A stretch of 64,000 bases of DNA. It comes from Stutzerimonas stutzeri (GTDB lineage Bacteria > Pseudomonadota > Gammaproteobacteria > Pseudomonadales > Pseudomonadaceae). Location of the stretch: assembly GCF_024448715.1 (NCBI RefSeq), contig NZ_JAMOHZ010000007.1:186001-250000 (forward strand), given 5' to 3'. A program made the position numbers and the translations under genes. Of the stretch, positions 54,753 through 64,000 are shown piece after piece. The stretch's first letter is position 1; the number at the start of each line of letters is the position of its first letter. Under the pieces are notes generated by a model. The model ran no database searches, had not been told where the DNA came from, and saw only the letters and a list, made by a program, of their open reading frames with translations.

Positions 54753-55838
54753 ATGCAGAAGAAGAACACTCGGACCACCCTCCTTCGCGGTCTCGCCGCG
54801 GCGATTGGTTTCAGCACCGCGCTTACCGCCGCGGCAGCCGATCCCCTGAAGGTCGGCTTCGTTTATGTAGGTCCGATTGGCGACCACGGCTGGACCTACC
54901 AGCACGAGATGGGCCGTCAGTTCGTAGTGAAGGAACTCGGCGATCAGGTCGAAACCACCTTTGTCGAGAACGTTGCCGAGGGGGCCGACGCCGAGCGGGT
55001 GATCCGCAACATGGCCAAGGGCGGCTACGACCTGATCTTCACAACGTCATTCGGTTACATGAACCCGACGCTCAAGGTGGCGAAGCAATTCCCCAAGGTC
55101 ACCTTCGAACACGCAACGGGCTACAAGCAGGACACAAACCTCGGCACCTACCTGTCTCGCTCCTATGAGGGCCGCTACGTGGGTGGCTTCCTCGCGGCGA
55201 AGATGACCAAGAGCAAGAAGGTCGGCTACATCGCCTCCTTCCCGATTCCCGAGGTGATCCGCGACATCAACTCCATCCAGCTGGCACTGGATAAATACAA
55301 CCCCGGCACCGAGATCAAGGTGGTTTGGGTGAACTCCTGGTTTGATCCAGGCAAGGAAGCCGATGCCGCCAATGCGCTGATCGACCAGGGTGTCGACGTG
55401 GTGTTCCAGCACACCGATAGCCCGGCGCCAATCCAGGCGGCCGAACGTCGTGGCGTCTATTCCGTCGGCTACGCATCGGACATGGCTCACTTCGGACCGA
55501 AAGCCGTGCTGACCTCCATCGTCAACGATTGGGGCCCGCACTATGCGAAGTCGGCAAAAGCCGTAATCGACGGTAGCTGGAAGCCGCAAGACTTCTGGGG
55601 TGGCTTGGCCGAGGACACAATCAGCCTACCGATTAGCGACCTGGTGCCCGCGGACGTGAAGAGCGAGGCAGAAGAGATCATCGCCAGCATCCGCAGCGGT
55701 GAATTCCATCCCTTCACCGGCCCGATCAAGGATCAGGCCGGTACCGTGCGGATCGCCGAAGGCACAACCGCCAGCAACGGTGAACTGGCATCGATGAATT
55801 ACTACGTGCAAGGCATTACCGCCGAGCTGCCGAAGTAA
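54753..55838 (+). CDS. BMP-family nucleoside-binding protein
   Basis: A 361-residue periplasmic binding protein of the Bmp/PnrA family. Signal peptide ending near AAAADP (residue 29). Seen: LKVGFVYVGPIGDHGWTYQHEMG, then TSFGYMNPTLKVAKQFPKVTFEHATGYK, YEGRYVGGFLAAKMTK and VDVVFQHTDSPAPIQAAERRG, all family blocks. It feeds purine nucleosides or bases to the permease pair upstream. A separate promoter lets it be made in excess of the transporter. CAGGAG precedes the ATG at 54753. Confidence 0.94.
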   Translation: MQKKNTRTTLLRGLAAAIGFSTALTAAAADPLKVGFVYVGPIGDHGWTYQHEMGRQFVVKELGDQVETTFVENVAEGADAERVIRNMAKGGYDLIFTTSFGYMNPTLKVAKQFPKVTFEHATGYKQDTNLGTYLSRSYEGRYVGGFLAAKMTKSKKVGYIASFPIPEVIRDINSIQLALDKYNPGTEIKVVWVNSWFDPGKEADAANALIDQGVDVVFQHTDSPAPIQAAERRGVYSVGYASDMAHFGPKAVLTSIVNDWGPHYAKSAKAVIDGSWKPQDFWGGLAEDTISLPISDLVPADVKSEAEEIIASIRSGEFHPFTGPIKDQAGTVRIAEGTTASNGELASMNYYVQGITAELPK

Positions 55839-55847
55839 TAGACAAGC

Positions 55848-55926
55848 AAGCTTGAAGCCGAAAGCTCGAAGCGAAAGCCGGAGTCGTACCGGCTTCAAGC
55901 TTCAAGCTTCAAGCTTCAAGCTTCAG
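55848..55926. repeat. heptamer tandem repeat with inverted-repeat arms
   Basis: CTTCAAG is repeated four times perfectly and once partly (55893-55926). The first unit lies within an inverted repeat: AAGCTTGAAGCCG (55848-55860) and its exact complement (55890-55902). The RNA can form a 13-bp hairpin just after the BMP stop, possibly a terminator or mRNA 3' end shared with the next gene. The copy number may vary between strains. Confidence 0.85.
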
Positions 55927-55945
55927 CTACGACCGAGACAATCAG

Positions 55946-56910
55946 ATGACACAATTACCCATCATCGACATCGCCCCTCTCTATGCTTCAGGGGAAGACG
56001 GCTGGCACGCCGTCGCCCAAGAGATCGACGCGGCCTGCCGCGACTGGGGCTTCTTCTATATCCGCAACCATCCGATCAGCGCGGTGCGCATCGCCCAGTT
56101 GAAGGATCGCGCGGAAACGTTCTTTGGTTTGCCGACCGAGGAAAAACTCGCCATCGACATTACCCGTAGCCAGCACCACCGCGGCTACGGGGCGATCGCC
56201 ACCGAGCAGCTCGACCCGAGCAAGCCGAGCGATCTGAAGGAAACTTTCGACATGGGTTTCCACATGCCTGCCGATCACCCGGACGTGCTGGCCGGCAAAC
56301 CGCTGCGCGGCCCGAACCGGCATCCGGCCATCGAGGGCTGGGAAGTCTTGTTCGAACAGCATTACCAGGATATGCATGCCCTTTCCTGCACGCTGCTACG
56401 GGCCATCACCGTGGCGCTCGGGATCGAGCGGGACTTTTTCGACACGCGCTTCATCGAACCCATCAGCGTGTTCCGCATGATCCATTACCCGCCACGGCAG
56501 ACCGCCACCGCGGCGAGCAGCAGGGCGCGGGCGCGCATACCGACTATGGCTGCATCACGCTGCTGTACCAGGATCAGGCCGGCGGGCTGCAAGTGCAGGA
56601 CGTGCGCGGCGAATGGATAGACGCACCGCCGATCGAGGGGACCTATGTGGTCAACATCGGCGACATGATGGCCCGCTGGAGTAACGACCGGTACAAGTCC
56701 ACGCCACACCGGGTTATCAGCCCGCTGGAGGTAGACCGCTATTCAATGCCTTTCTTCGCCGAGCCGAACCCCGACACCGTCATCAGTTGTCTGCCCGGCT
56801 GTCAGGGACCAGACAATCCGGTGCGATATCCAGAAACCACCTGTAGCGCCTACATGCTTTCGCGTTTCGCCGAAACCTATGCTTATCGGCGGGAATCCGA
56901 TCCTGCCTGA
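55946..56910 (+). pseudogene. frameshifted isopenicillin-N-synthase-like 2OG-Fe(II) oxygenase
   Basis: The 5' part (from 55946) gives an intact N-terminal DIOX domain and half the barrel, up to FRMIHYPPRQ. From about 56490-56515 the reading frame changes by -1: GAHTDYGCITLLYQDQ (iron ligands H and D) and then VRGEWIDAPP...STPHRVIS...YSMPFF are in the second frame, ending at 56910. One base seems missing in the GC-rich ACCGCCACCGCGGCG. Both halves are otherwise well conserved, so this is either a recent mutation or a sequencing error. Repaired, it would be about 321 residues and a paralogue of 45552-46532. Confidence 0.88.
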
Positions 56911-57324
56911 TCTGGCACGGCGTCAATGGTGGACGGACACAGTCGCTGTGGCTTGTTCGTCGCAGTGGATGGGCTGACTGGCGGGCGAAACCCTCCATCC
57001 GCCAGAATTTCTCCACGGCAACCTGGGCTCAGCTCCTTGCCTCGGTACGGACCGAGCGCCAGGTGAGCAATATCTCCCGCGTCCGGTGAATGCCGTCTCG
57101 AAACTCCTGCCAGTCCTGTTCGTGAGCCATTAATTGAAGTGAATGCTTGAATCGACCTTGGGATCCGGCGACTTTGCAGGAACGCTTTAGCGGCGGGATA
57201 GAATCTCTGTCTCCGGCCTGACCGGCCCGCTTATATTTCAGTTAAGTGCCGCCTGGCTAGAAGCGTACCTCGACGCAGCAGCAGGTAAGATGGCGACTCA
57301 CCCTACAGACAAAAACGGCAAAGC
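56911..57324. other. gene-free region upstream of trmO
   Basis: About 410 bases between the broken oxygenase gene and trmO. I see no coding frame, repeat or clear promoter motif that I would defend. Confidence 0.5.
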
Positions 57325-58023
57325 ATGTCTTATTCCGTTTCGCCCATTGGCTTTGTCCACTCCTGTTTCAAGGAAAAATTCGCGATTCCGCGACAACCCC
57401 AACTAGCGCCCGCAGCACGTGGTGTGCTCGAACTGGTTTCCCCGTTCGATCAGCCCCATGCGTTGGAGGGCCTTGAGCAGGTCAGCCATGTCTGGCTGCT
57501 GTTTCTCTTTCATCAGGCGCTGGAAGCCGAGCCACGTTTGCGGGTACGCCCGCCGCGCCTGGGTGGCAACCGCATGGTTGGCGTGTTCGCAACGCGCGCG
57601 ACCCACCGACCCAACGGCATCGGGCAGTCAGTGGTCAGACTTGAGCGGATCGAGCCCGGCCGGCTGCATCTGTCGGGGATCGATCTGCTGGACGGCACGC
57701 CTGTGCTGGATATCAAGCCTTACGTTCCCTATGCCGACGCCATTGCAGGAGCGCGTAATGATCTGGCCGACGCCGCACCGGCACCGATAGATGTGCACTG
57801 GACCAAGGCAAGCCTGGAGCAGGCCTCTAGCGAAGCACTGCGACTTGGCGAGCCACTGGTTGAGCTGATCGAACAGTGTCTGGCGCAGGATCCACGTCCG
57901 GCCTATCAATTACCGGCCCCGGAACGCCGTTACGGCACGCGACTATGGGATGTCGAAGTTCGCTGGCATTACCCCGACCCACAGTCCATCACTGTACTGG
58001 AAGTGCTGCGAGCGGCAAGCTAG
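57325..58023 (+). CDS. trmO: tRNA (N6-threonylcarbamoyladenosine37-N6)-methyltransferase TrmO
   Basis: A 232-residue UPF0066/TsaA-family SAM-dependent enzyme that methylates t6A37 in tRNA-Thr. N-terminal beta-barrel (SVSPIGFVHSCFKEKFAIPRQP) with the conserved RPPRLGGNRMVGVFATRATHRPNGIGQSVV block and LDIKPYVPYADA. The C-terminal extension of some 75 residues matches proteobacterial TrmO. The ribosome site is weak. Confidence 0.93.
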   Translation: MSYSVSPIGFVHSCFKEKFAIPRQPQLAPAARGVLELVSPFDQPHALEGLEQVSHVWLLFLFHQALEAEPRLRVRPPRLGGNRMVGVFATRATHRPNGIGQSVVRLERIEPGRLHLSGIDLLDGTPVLDIKPYVPYADAIAGARNDLADAAPAPIDVHWTKASLEQASSEALRLGEPLVELIEQCLAQDPRPAYQLPAPERRYGTRLWDVEVRWHYPDPQSITVLEVLRAAS

Positions 58024-58373
58024 CCTACCTGGGCTGGTTATCGAGCGATCTCCCAGCCCAGCGGCGCGAGCCCGCTGGCTCGCTAAACATGCCGGCCCCT
58101 ACGAGATATCTACCACCGCTACGCGGGTTGCGCCGCGTGAGATATGCCGCTGCCCTTTTCCGCATAAAGCCACCCTCGCTGGGAAGACATCGTCGAGCTG
58201 AAGTCGATGTTTCCGCTGCTGAAGGTGGTCGAGAATTACCGCTGGGCAGAACAGGCCGCTACGTGACCTCTGCAAGCATCGACCTGAGCCCGCATCTGGT
58301 CGAACGAATCGGCCGCGAACTGGCCGAGGCCACTGCCCGACAACTGGATTTCGATTGGCGCGAGAATGATTGA
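58024..58373 (+). pseudogene. possible decayed gene remnant
   Basis: Short coding-like pieces in different plus-strand frames are interrupted by stops: one contains WEDIVELKSMFPLLKVVENYRWAE (about 58180-58255), the next ends LVERIGRELAEATARQLDFD (to 58373). Codon use is GC3-rich as in real genes. I cannot name the ancestor, and it may not be a gene at all. Confidence 0.35.
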
Positions 58374-58374
58374 T

Positions 58375-58401
58375 AGCAAGCCTGGCGTTGGCCGGCTTGC
58401 T
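58375..58401. terminator. hairpin downstream of the acylase gene
   Basis: AGCAAGCC / GGCTTGCT, an 8-bp stem, between the end of the trmO region and the convergent acylase gene. No T-run, so a weak terminator at best. Confidence 0.45.
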
Positions 58402-58410
58402 GTACAGAAC

Positions 58411-60948
58411 CTACTGGCGCGACGGAGTAAGCAGTAACCGCTGGGTGCCGTAGACCTTGTCCAAGTTTTCTGACTTGAACGGGAAGCTTATGTACTGCCC
58501 GTTCAGCCAGGCGTCGATGCCATCGGCGTAGTGTGGGCTTGCCGGGTTGCCCGACTGGCCGGAGCTGTTGAGCCCCATCATCGGCTCGTCGCGACCGAAG
58601 TCGACAATGATCCGCATCGCCGGTATCAGCCACGTATCGAAATTGTCACCCCAACGGTAGGCAGAGACGTTCAGCGTGCTGTGATCACCACCCGCCGCAT
58701 ATGGACCGCGGTCGAGATAGCCGCTGATGGCATTGATTCCGCTACGCTGGCTGGCAGGCATGTACGGAGCCAATTGGGTGGTAGCCGTCCGCCAGGTATA
58801 GGTGTGCAGATTGCCCCAGCGCCAGGCGTTGCGATCCGCGCCCTGCGACGTCTCCAAGCGGCTGACCGCCGCCGCGAGGGAGCGCGCCAGGATGACTGGT
58901 TTGTCTTCCTGCTGGGGCGTAGACAAGTCATCCCAATAAGGACTGTCCTCGCGCCCGAGCAAGTGATCCGCCTGCGCCGAGTAGGACGCGTTCGCTGCTT
59001 CTACCAGCGCTCTCCACGCGGAGCTGGTTTCCGGTCCCAACTCGTCGAGGAAGGTTTGCCGTGCCGATTCCATCAGGAAGGCTTCGTACAATGCGGCATC
59101 GGCGGAGTCTGCGGCGAGCCTGCCATCGAAGCGGAGCAGACGAGACAACGCCTCGCGCGCCTTGCCTCGCGCAGGCTCGGCGAGCGCATCGATGGCGGTC
59201 TTGAGCGGCGCCGCCATTCCAGGTGCCTGGAACATGTGTTGCAGCTTGGCCGCGAAGGTGGTCGTCTGATCGTATTGCATAGCGATCACGCTGCGGCTGT
59301 CCTGTTTGCCCTGCCCGAGCAGCTCGGCAATACGCTCGGCGCGCTCAGGGTAATACCAGGAGTTGGACAGTTGCATGCCGTAGCCTTTGGGCACGGTGCG
59401 ATGATTGGCAGTGGCGAGCCAGCCTTGCTGCGGATCCTGGTCATAGGGATGCAGCATGGGATCGGCGAAACCATCCCAGTCGTAACGACCATCCCAGCCA
59501 GGCGATGGCATCAGGCCGAGCCCTTCGCGACGATTGGGATAGCGCCCGGTCACCTGCCAGCCGGTACCCTGGGCGTCGGCGAAAACAATGTTGAGTGCTG
59601 CAGCGCGGATCTCTCGAGCCGCCTCGAAGGCCTGATCCAGCGACTGCGCGCGGGTCAGGTCGAAAAACGCGTCCAACGACCGGTCGCCCTCGAACTGTGT
59701 CGTCTTCAGCGCGAGCCCATAACCGCTGCTCATCTGCAGCGGCTGCAAAGGATGCTTGCGCTCGCCCAGCACGCTGTTCAGCAGCGGGCCGTTGCGGGTC
59801 TCGTAGACCGTCTCGCGAATTGGGCGCTCGCCCTTGATGAAGAACGTCTCGTGACGCTCACGCGCCGGCACCCACTTGCCATCGGCGAGGTACATCAAGC
59901 GTCCGCCTTCACGCCGCACCTGTTCCAGAAACAGGTCTTGGGTATCACCCATGACCATTGTCATACCCCAGCCCAGTTTGCCGTTGAAGCCAGCGACCAC
60001 AGCGGGTACCCCTGCGATCGTCACGCCGGCGGCCTGAAATTTCGGCGAGCGGATCTGCACGAAGTTCCAATACGAGGGCATCGACAGCGGCAGGTGCGTG
60101 TCGTTGGCCATCAGCGGTTTGCCGCTACGGGTGTTGCTGCCCGATATAGCCCAGTTGTTCGAAGCCGCGACGCCCAGCATGTTCAGCGAAGCGATCTCGG
60201 ACGCGGCGCGGTCGAGCGCGGCAAGTCCTGATATCTCGCCGCTCAGCTTCAGGCCCTTGAGCTTGTCGGCTTCATCGAAGGGCAGCGGCTCGTCGGGATA
60301 GGTAGGCAGCAGCCAGGCGAGGTTATCGCTGCCGACCTTTTGCGTCAGGACCAGCGATGCGATCTCCTCCTGCAGATTGACCGCCAGACCGAAGTTCAAC
60401 AGGCAGAACACCAGCACCGAATCTTCTGCTTTCCAGTATTCGGGGATGTAACCCGCGGCGGCCAGATCCATCGGCAGCTTGTCACGATGCCTGAACAGAT
60501 AGGCGTTGACACCCCGTGCGTAGACTTCGAAGAACTTCTTCATCCGCGGCGAGCTGTCCTGGTACAGCACCGCCGCGCTCTGCCGAAGATTTACAGCGCG
60601 CATGAAGCGATCAATCTCTAGTACACCCGGTCCGACCATCTCCGCCAGACGGCCTTCGGCCATGAGACGCAAGCCGACCATCTGGCTCAGACGGTCGGTA
60701 GCATGCACGTAACCCAAGCCGAACAACGCGTCGTGAAAAGTGGCCGTCTCGATCAATGGCATTCCCAACGGATTGCGCCGGATGCTCACGCTCTTGTCCA
60801 AACCGGTGATCGCCTGGACACCTTGCGCAGGTGGCAGGCTGTCGCTATAGCGACTGTCCAGATAGGCCTGACAGCCGCTGAGTCCCCCGGCCGCCAATGT
60901 AGCGCCCAAGGTCAGACGAACCAGAACAAACGGCAGACGCAGAAACAT
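58411..60948 (-). CDS. quiP: penicillin-acylase-family acyl-homoserine lactone acylase, QuiP-like
   Basis: An 845-residue Ntn-hydrolase precursor. Length and sequence agree with QuiP of P. aeruginosa, which cleaves the acyl chain from long-chain homoserine lactones. The N-terminus has a lipobox-like LSGC (about 22-26) after a hydrophobic segment, so it is exported and possibly lipid-anchored. The nucleophile is the Ser of [12 protein letters not shown] (near residue 270), made N-terminal by self-cleavage; the alpha chain is before it and the beta chain after. The ATG at 60948 with AAGGAG is preferred to a TTG one codon earlier. Substrate not provable from sequence. Confidence 0.87.
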   Translation of the reverse strand: MFLRLPFVLVRLTLGATLAAGGLSGCQAYLDSRYSDSLPPAQGVQAITGLDKSVSIRRNPLGMPLIETATFHDALFGLGYVHATDRLSQMVGLRLMAEGRLAEMVGPGVLEIDRFMRAVNLRQSAAVLYQDSSPRMKKFFEVYARGVNAYLFRHRDKLPMDLAAAGYIPEYWKAEDSVLVFCLLNFGLAVNLQEEIASLVLTQKVGSDNLAWLLPTYPDEPLPFDEADKLKGLKLSGEISGLAALDRAASEIASLNMLGVAASNNWAISGSNTRSGKPLMANDTHLPLSMPSYWNFVQIRSPKFQAAGVTIAGVPAVVAGFNGKLGWGMTMVMGDTQDLFLEQVRREGGRLMYLADGKWVPARERHETFFIKGERPIRETVYETRNGPLLNSVLGERKHPLQPLQMSSGYGLALKTTQFEGDRSLDAFFDLTRAQSLDQAFEAAREIRAAALNIVFADAQGTGWQVTGRYPNRREGLGLMPSPGWDGRYDWDGFADPMLHPYDQDPQQGWLATANHRTVPKGYGMQLSNSWYYPERAERIAELLGQGKQDSRSVIAMQYDQTTTFAAKLQHMFQAPGMAAPLKTAIDALAEPARGKAREALSRLLRFDGRLAADSADAALYEAFLMESARQTFLDELGPETSSAWRALVEAANASYSAQADHLLGREDSPYWDDLSTPQQEDKPVILARSLAAAVSRLETSQGADRNAWRWGNLHTYTWRTATTQLAPYMPASQRSGINAISGYLDRGPYAAGGDHSTLNVSAYRWGDNFDTWLIPAMRIIVDFGRDEPMMGLNSSGQSGNPASPHYADGIDAWLNGQYISFPFKSENLDKVYGTQRLLLTPSRQ

Positions 60949-61020
60949 CAACGGCTCCTTCGCGGGCGGGCAATGCGGAAATAGACAGGATAGATGGTGT
61001 GCTGCAGTACGGCGCCGCGC

Positions 61021-61485
61021 TCAGGCGGCTTCGCGGTTTTTTGGCAAGGCCTCGTCGAGCAGCCAGCGAGCAGACCGCCGCGCCTCCGCTTTGTGTTGCA
61101 ACTCGAGCGCACTGAAGTTGGCTTCGTGGCGGCGACGCTCGGTCTTGTCCAAAGCCTTCCAGGCGGCATGCGTCGGCACTTGCTCGGTCGCCTCGAAAAG
61201 CACTTGGAACACTTGGCAGCGAGGATCTTGCCCAAGGTTGGCGTCGTAGTTGTCCAGCAGCACCTTGATCCGGATCGCACCTTCGATCAGCGGCACCTGC
61301 TCGTCGAGCAGGCTACCGGCGAGCACCCGCAAGTCCGCCGCAAGCGCCACGTGCTGCTGCGCTTGCATTTCTGCAAGTTGTTGCTCCCTGCGCCAAACCT
61401 TGCGCCATAGGTGCACGGCGTATGCGGCCAACGCTGCAATCAGCAGCAAGCCAATGATAAGCAGCGCCATGGCAAGCGGCGTCAT
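61021..61485 (-). CDS. DUF2489-family membrane protein
   Basis: A 154-residue protein with one N-terminal membrane helix (LAMALLIIGLLLIAALAAYAVHLW), then a cytosolic coiled-coil/helical domain (REQQLAEMQAQQHVALAADLRVLAGSLLDEQVPLIEGAIRIKVLLDNYD) that matches DUF2489 proteins of pseudomonads. Function unknown. It follows the SEC-C protein gene by seven bases and is probably co-transcribed. Confidence 0.8.
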   Translation of the reverse strand: MTPLAMALLIIGLLLIAALAAYAVHLWRKVWRREQQLAEMQAQQHVALAADLRVLAGSLLDEQVPLIEGAIRIKVLLDNYDANLGQDPRCQVFQVLFEATEQVPTHAAWKALDKTERRRHEANFSALELQHKAEARRSARWLLDEALPKNREAA

Positions 61486-61492
61486 GGACGGG

Positions 61493-61678
61493 TCAGGCTC
61501 CGTGGCACTTCTTGTATTTTTTTTGACTGCCGCACGGACAAGGGTCGTTGCGGCCGACATCTTTCAGCGGATTGCGAACCGGATCATGGCTATGGTTGCA
61601 ATGCGGGCCATGGACGTGATGGTCATGGTCATGGTCGTGATTGCAATCGGGACCGTGTACATGGGTTTCATGGTTCAT
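61493..61678 (-). CDS. histidine-rich SEC-C motif protein
   Basis: A 61-residue protein. The C-terminal half is a SEC-C zinc-binding motif, [17 protein letters not shown], as found at the SecA C-terminus. The N-terminal half is a His/Asp-rich stretch ([20 protein letters not shown]) with two HGP-C-NH units, likely binding Zn, Ni or Cu. A metal-storage or metal-delivery role is inferred. It lies between the lipoprotein gene (eight-base gap) and the DUF2489 gene. Confidence 0.88.
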   Translation of the reverse strand: MNHETHVHGPDCNHDHDHDHHVHGPHCNHSHDPVRNPLKDVGRNDPCPCGSQKKYKKCHGA

Positions 61679-61686
61679 CGAGGTTA

Positions 61687-62184
61687 CTACTCTGGGATAA
61701 AGTTGCCGGGGATTATCTCGCCATTGGTGGAGATGTGCACGCCCCGACCGAGCAACAAGCCTGTTTTCAGCTCGCCATCCAGACGATAGGCAATAGGCCG
61801 GTCAGGCTTCTCCAGTAATCGCACAATGTATTTCATGTGCCGCCAGAGGTTGGTATGTACCGGCACTTCATAGTATTCGAAGCCATGACCGGGAATAGTC
61901 GCCCAGCCGCTGGATTCGCCGCTGGCCAGTTCGATGTCGTTGAGGTGGACGGTGTAAATAAGCCCGCGAACCGGCAGGCTTTGCTCATTGGGATTGTCGA
62001 TGCGAAAGCGCAGCATAAATTGCTGCTCGAGCAACCTGGCCTTGATGATTTCGACCTTGGTGAGCTGGACGCTAGGATCTTGGAAATCGCTGCTGAACCA
62101 GGTCGAGCAACCGACAAGACTGGATAGCAGACCCAGCAAAACCACTGCTCTCGATATTCTTCTTATAGGTGCGTGGCAAAGCAT
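61687..62184 (-). CDS. LEA14/WHy-domain lipoprotein
   Basis: A 165-residue envelope protein. The signal peptide ends in a lipobox (SSLVGC, about residue 26), so the mature protein is lipid-anchored. The rest is a water-stress/LEA type 2 beta fold: [45 protein letters not shown]. The family is linked to desiccation stress, but the bacterial role is unclear. The start at 62184 has GGAG before it. The 175-base gap upstream (62185-62359) shows no gene. Confidence 0.85.
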   Translation of the reverse strand: MLCHAPIRRISRAVVLLGLLSSLVGCSTWFSSDFQDPSVQLTKVEIIKARLLEQQFMLRFRIDNPNEQSLPVRGLIYTVHLNDIELASGESSGWATIPGHGFEYYEVPVHTNLWRHMKYIVRLLEKPDRPIAYRLDGELKTGLLLGRGVHISTNGEIIPGNFIPE

Positions 62185-62359
62185 TCCGGTACTCCATAGG
62201 ACGGCCAAGTGTAGCAAGCGGCGGATTGGCTGCAATGGGTTGTTTTGGCGAAGCTAGCACGCCGCCGCTACGTCTTTGCTACCACCGTTGCGACGTACGG
62301 AGCCATTACGGCACTACCGTCGCAGCTGCCCTCCCCTAGGCCAGCTGCGGACCACCCGG

Positions 62360-64000
<1,641 letters not shown>

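Noticed and set aside
58531..60231. 566-codon plus-strand frame antisense to the acylase gene
   Set aside because: No family features; the acylase frame is complete and conserved.

Overview
The window looks like a chromosomal segment from a Pseudomonas of the Stutzerimonas (P. stutzeri) group. This is inferred from recognisable pseudomonad genes and neighbourhoods: leuC divergent from a LysR regulator, nagZ followed by a methylthioinosine phosphorylase gene, a QuiP-type acyl-homoserine lactone acylase, GC-rich codon use and typical pseudomonad intergenic repeats. No strain is claimed.

Layout. 1-7.8 kb: housekeeping and signalling genes (5' end of leuC, LysR regulator, PAS-GGDEF-EAL protein, small heat-shock protein with a sigma-32-like promoter, SDR reductase, dusC, two small envelope proteins). 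7.8-8.2 kb: two near-identical initiator tRNA-Met genes, each with its own promoter and terminator. 8.2-26.3 kb: a one-direction exopolysaccharide cluster (Wzx flippase, Wzy-like polymerase, Wzc-like copolymerase/kinase, five glycosyltransferases, sugar aminotransferase, WbqC-like protein, acyltransferase, secreted glycosidase). It encodes its own RfaH-type antiterminator and has a perfect ops element in its long leader. 26.4-30.1 kb: a response regulator with a double KaiC-like ATPase, then a membrane diguanylate cyclase.

30.25-33.2 kb: a 2.9 kb AT-richer insertion sits in the 5' end of rimO. It left a 15-codon rimO stub on one side and supplied a new promoter and first codons on the other. 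Its cargo is a three-gene operon (two unrecognised proteins plus a ComEC-like metallo-beta-lactamase-fold protein) with no visible recombinase. This is the best candidate here for an undescribed system.

34.5-57 kb: a nitrogen-scavenging region for purines and nucleosides. It holds a Tsx channel, an 8-oxoguanine-deaminase/Rieske/ABC operon, a xanthine-type permease with a RutR-like regulator, a second oxygenase/hydrolase/ABC/deaminase operon under a LysR regulator, and a BMP-family nucleoside ABC transporter. Five transcription units in this region carry -24/-12 sequences with exact GG-N10-GC spacing, suggesting a shared sigma-54 (probably NtrC) regulon. It ends with a frameshifted 2OG-Fe(II) oxygenase gene.

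57-64 kb: trmO, a degraded stretch, the QuiP-like acylase, a DUF2489 protein, a His-rich SEC-C protein, a LEA14-type lipoprotein, methylthioinosine phosphorylase, and the 3' part of nagZ running off the window.
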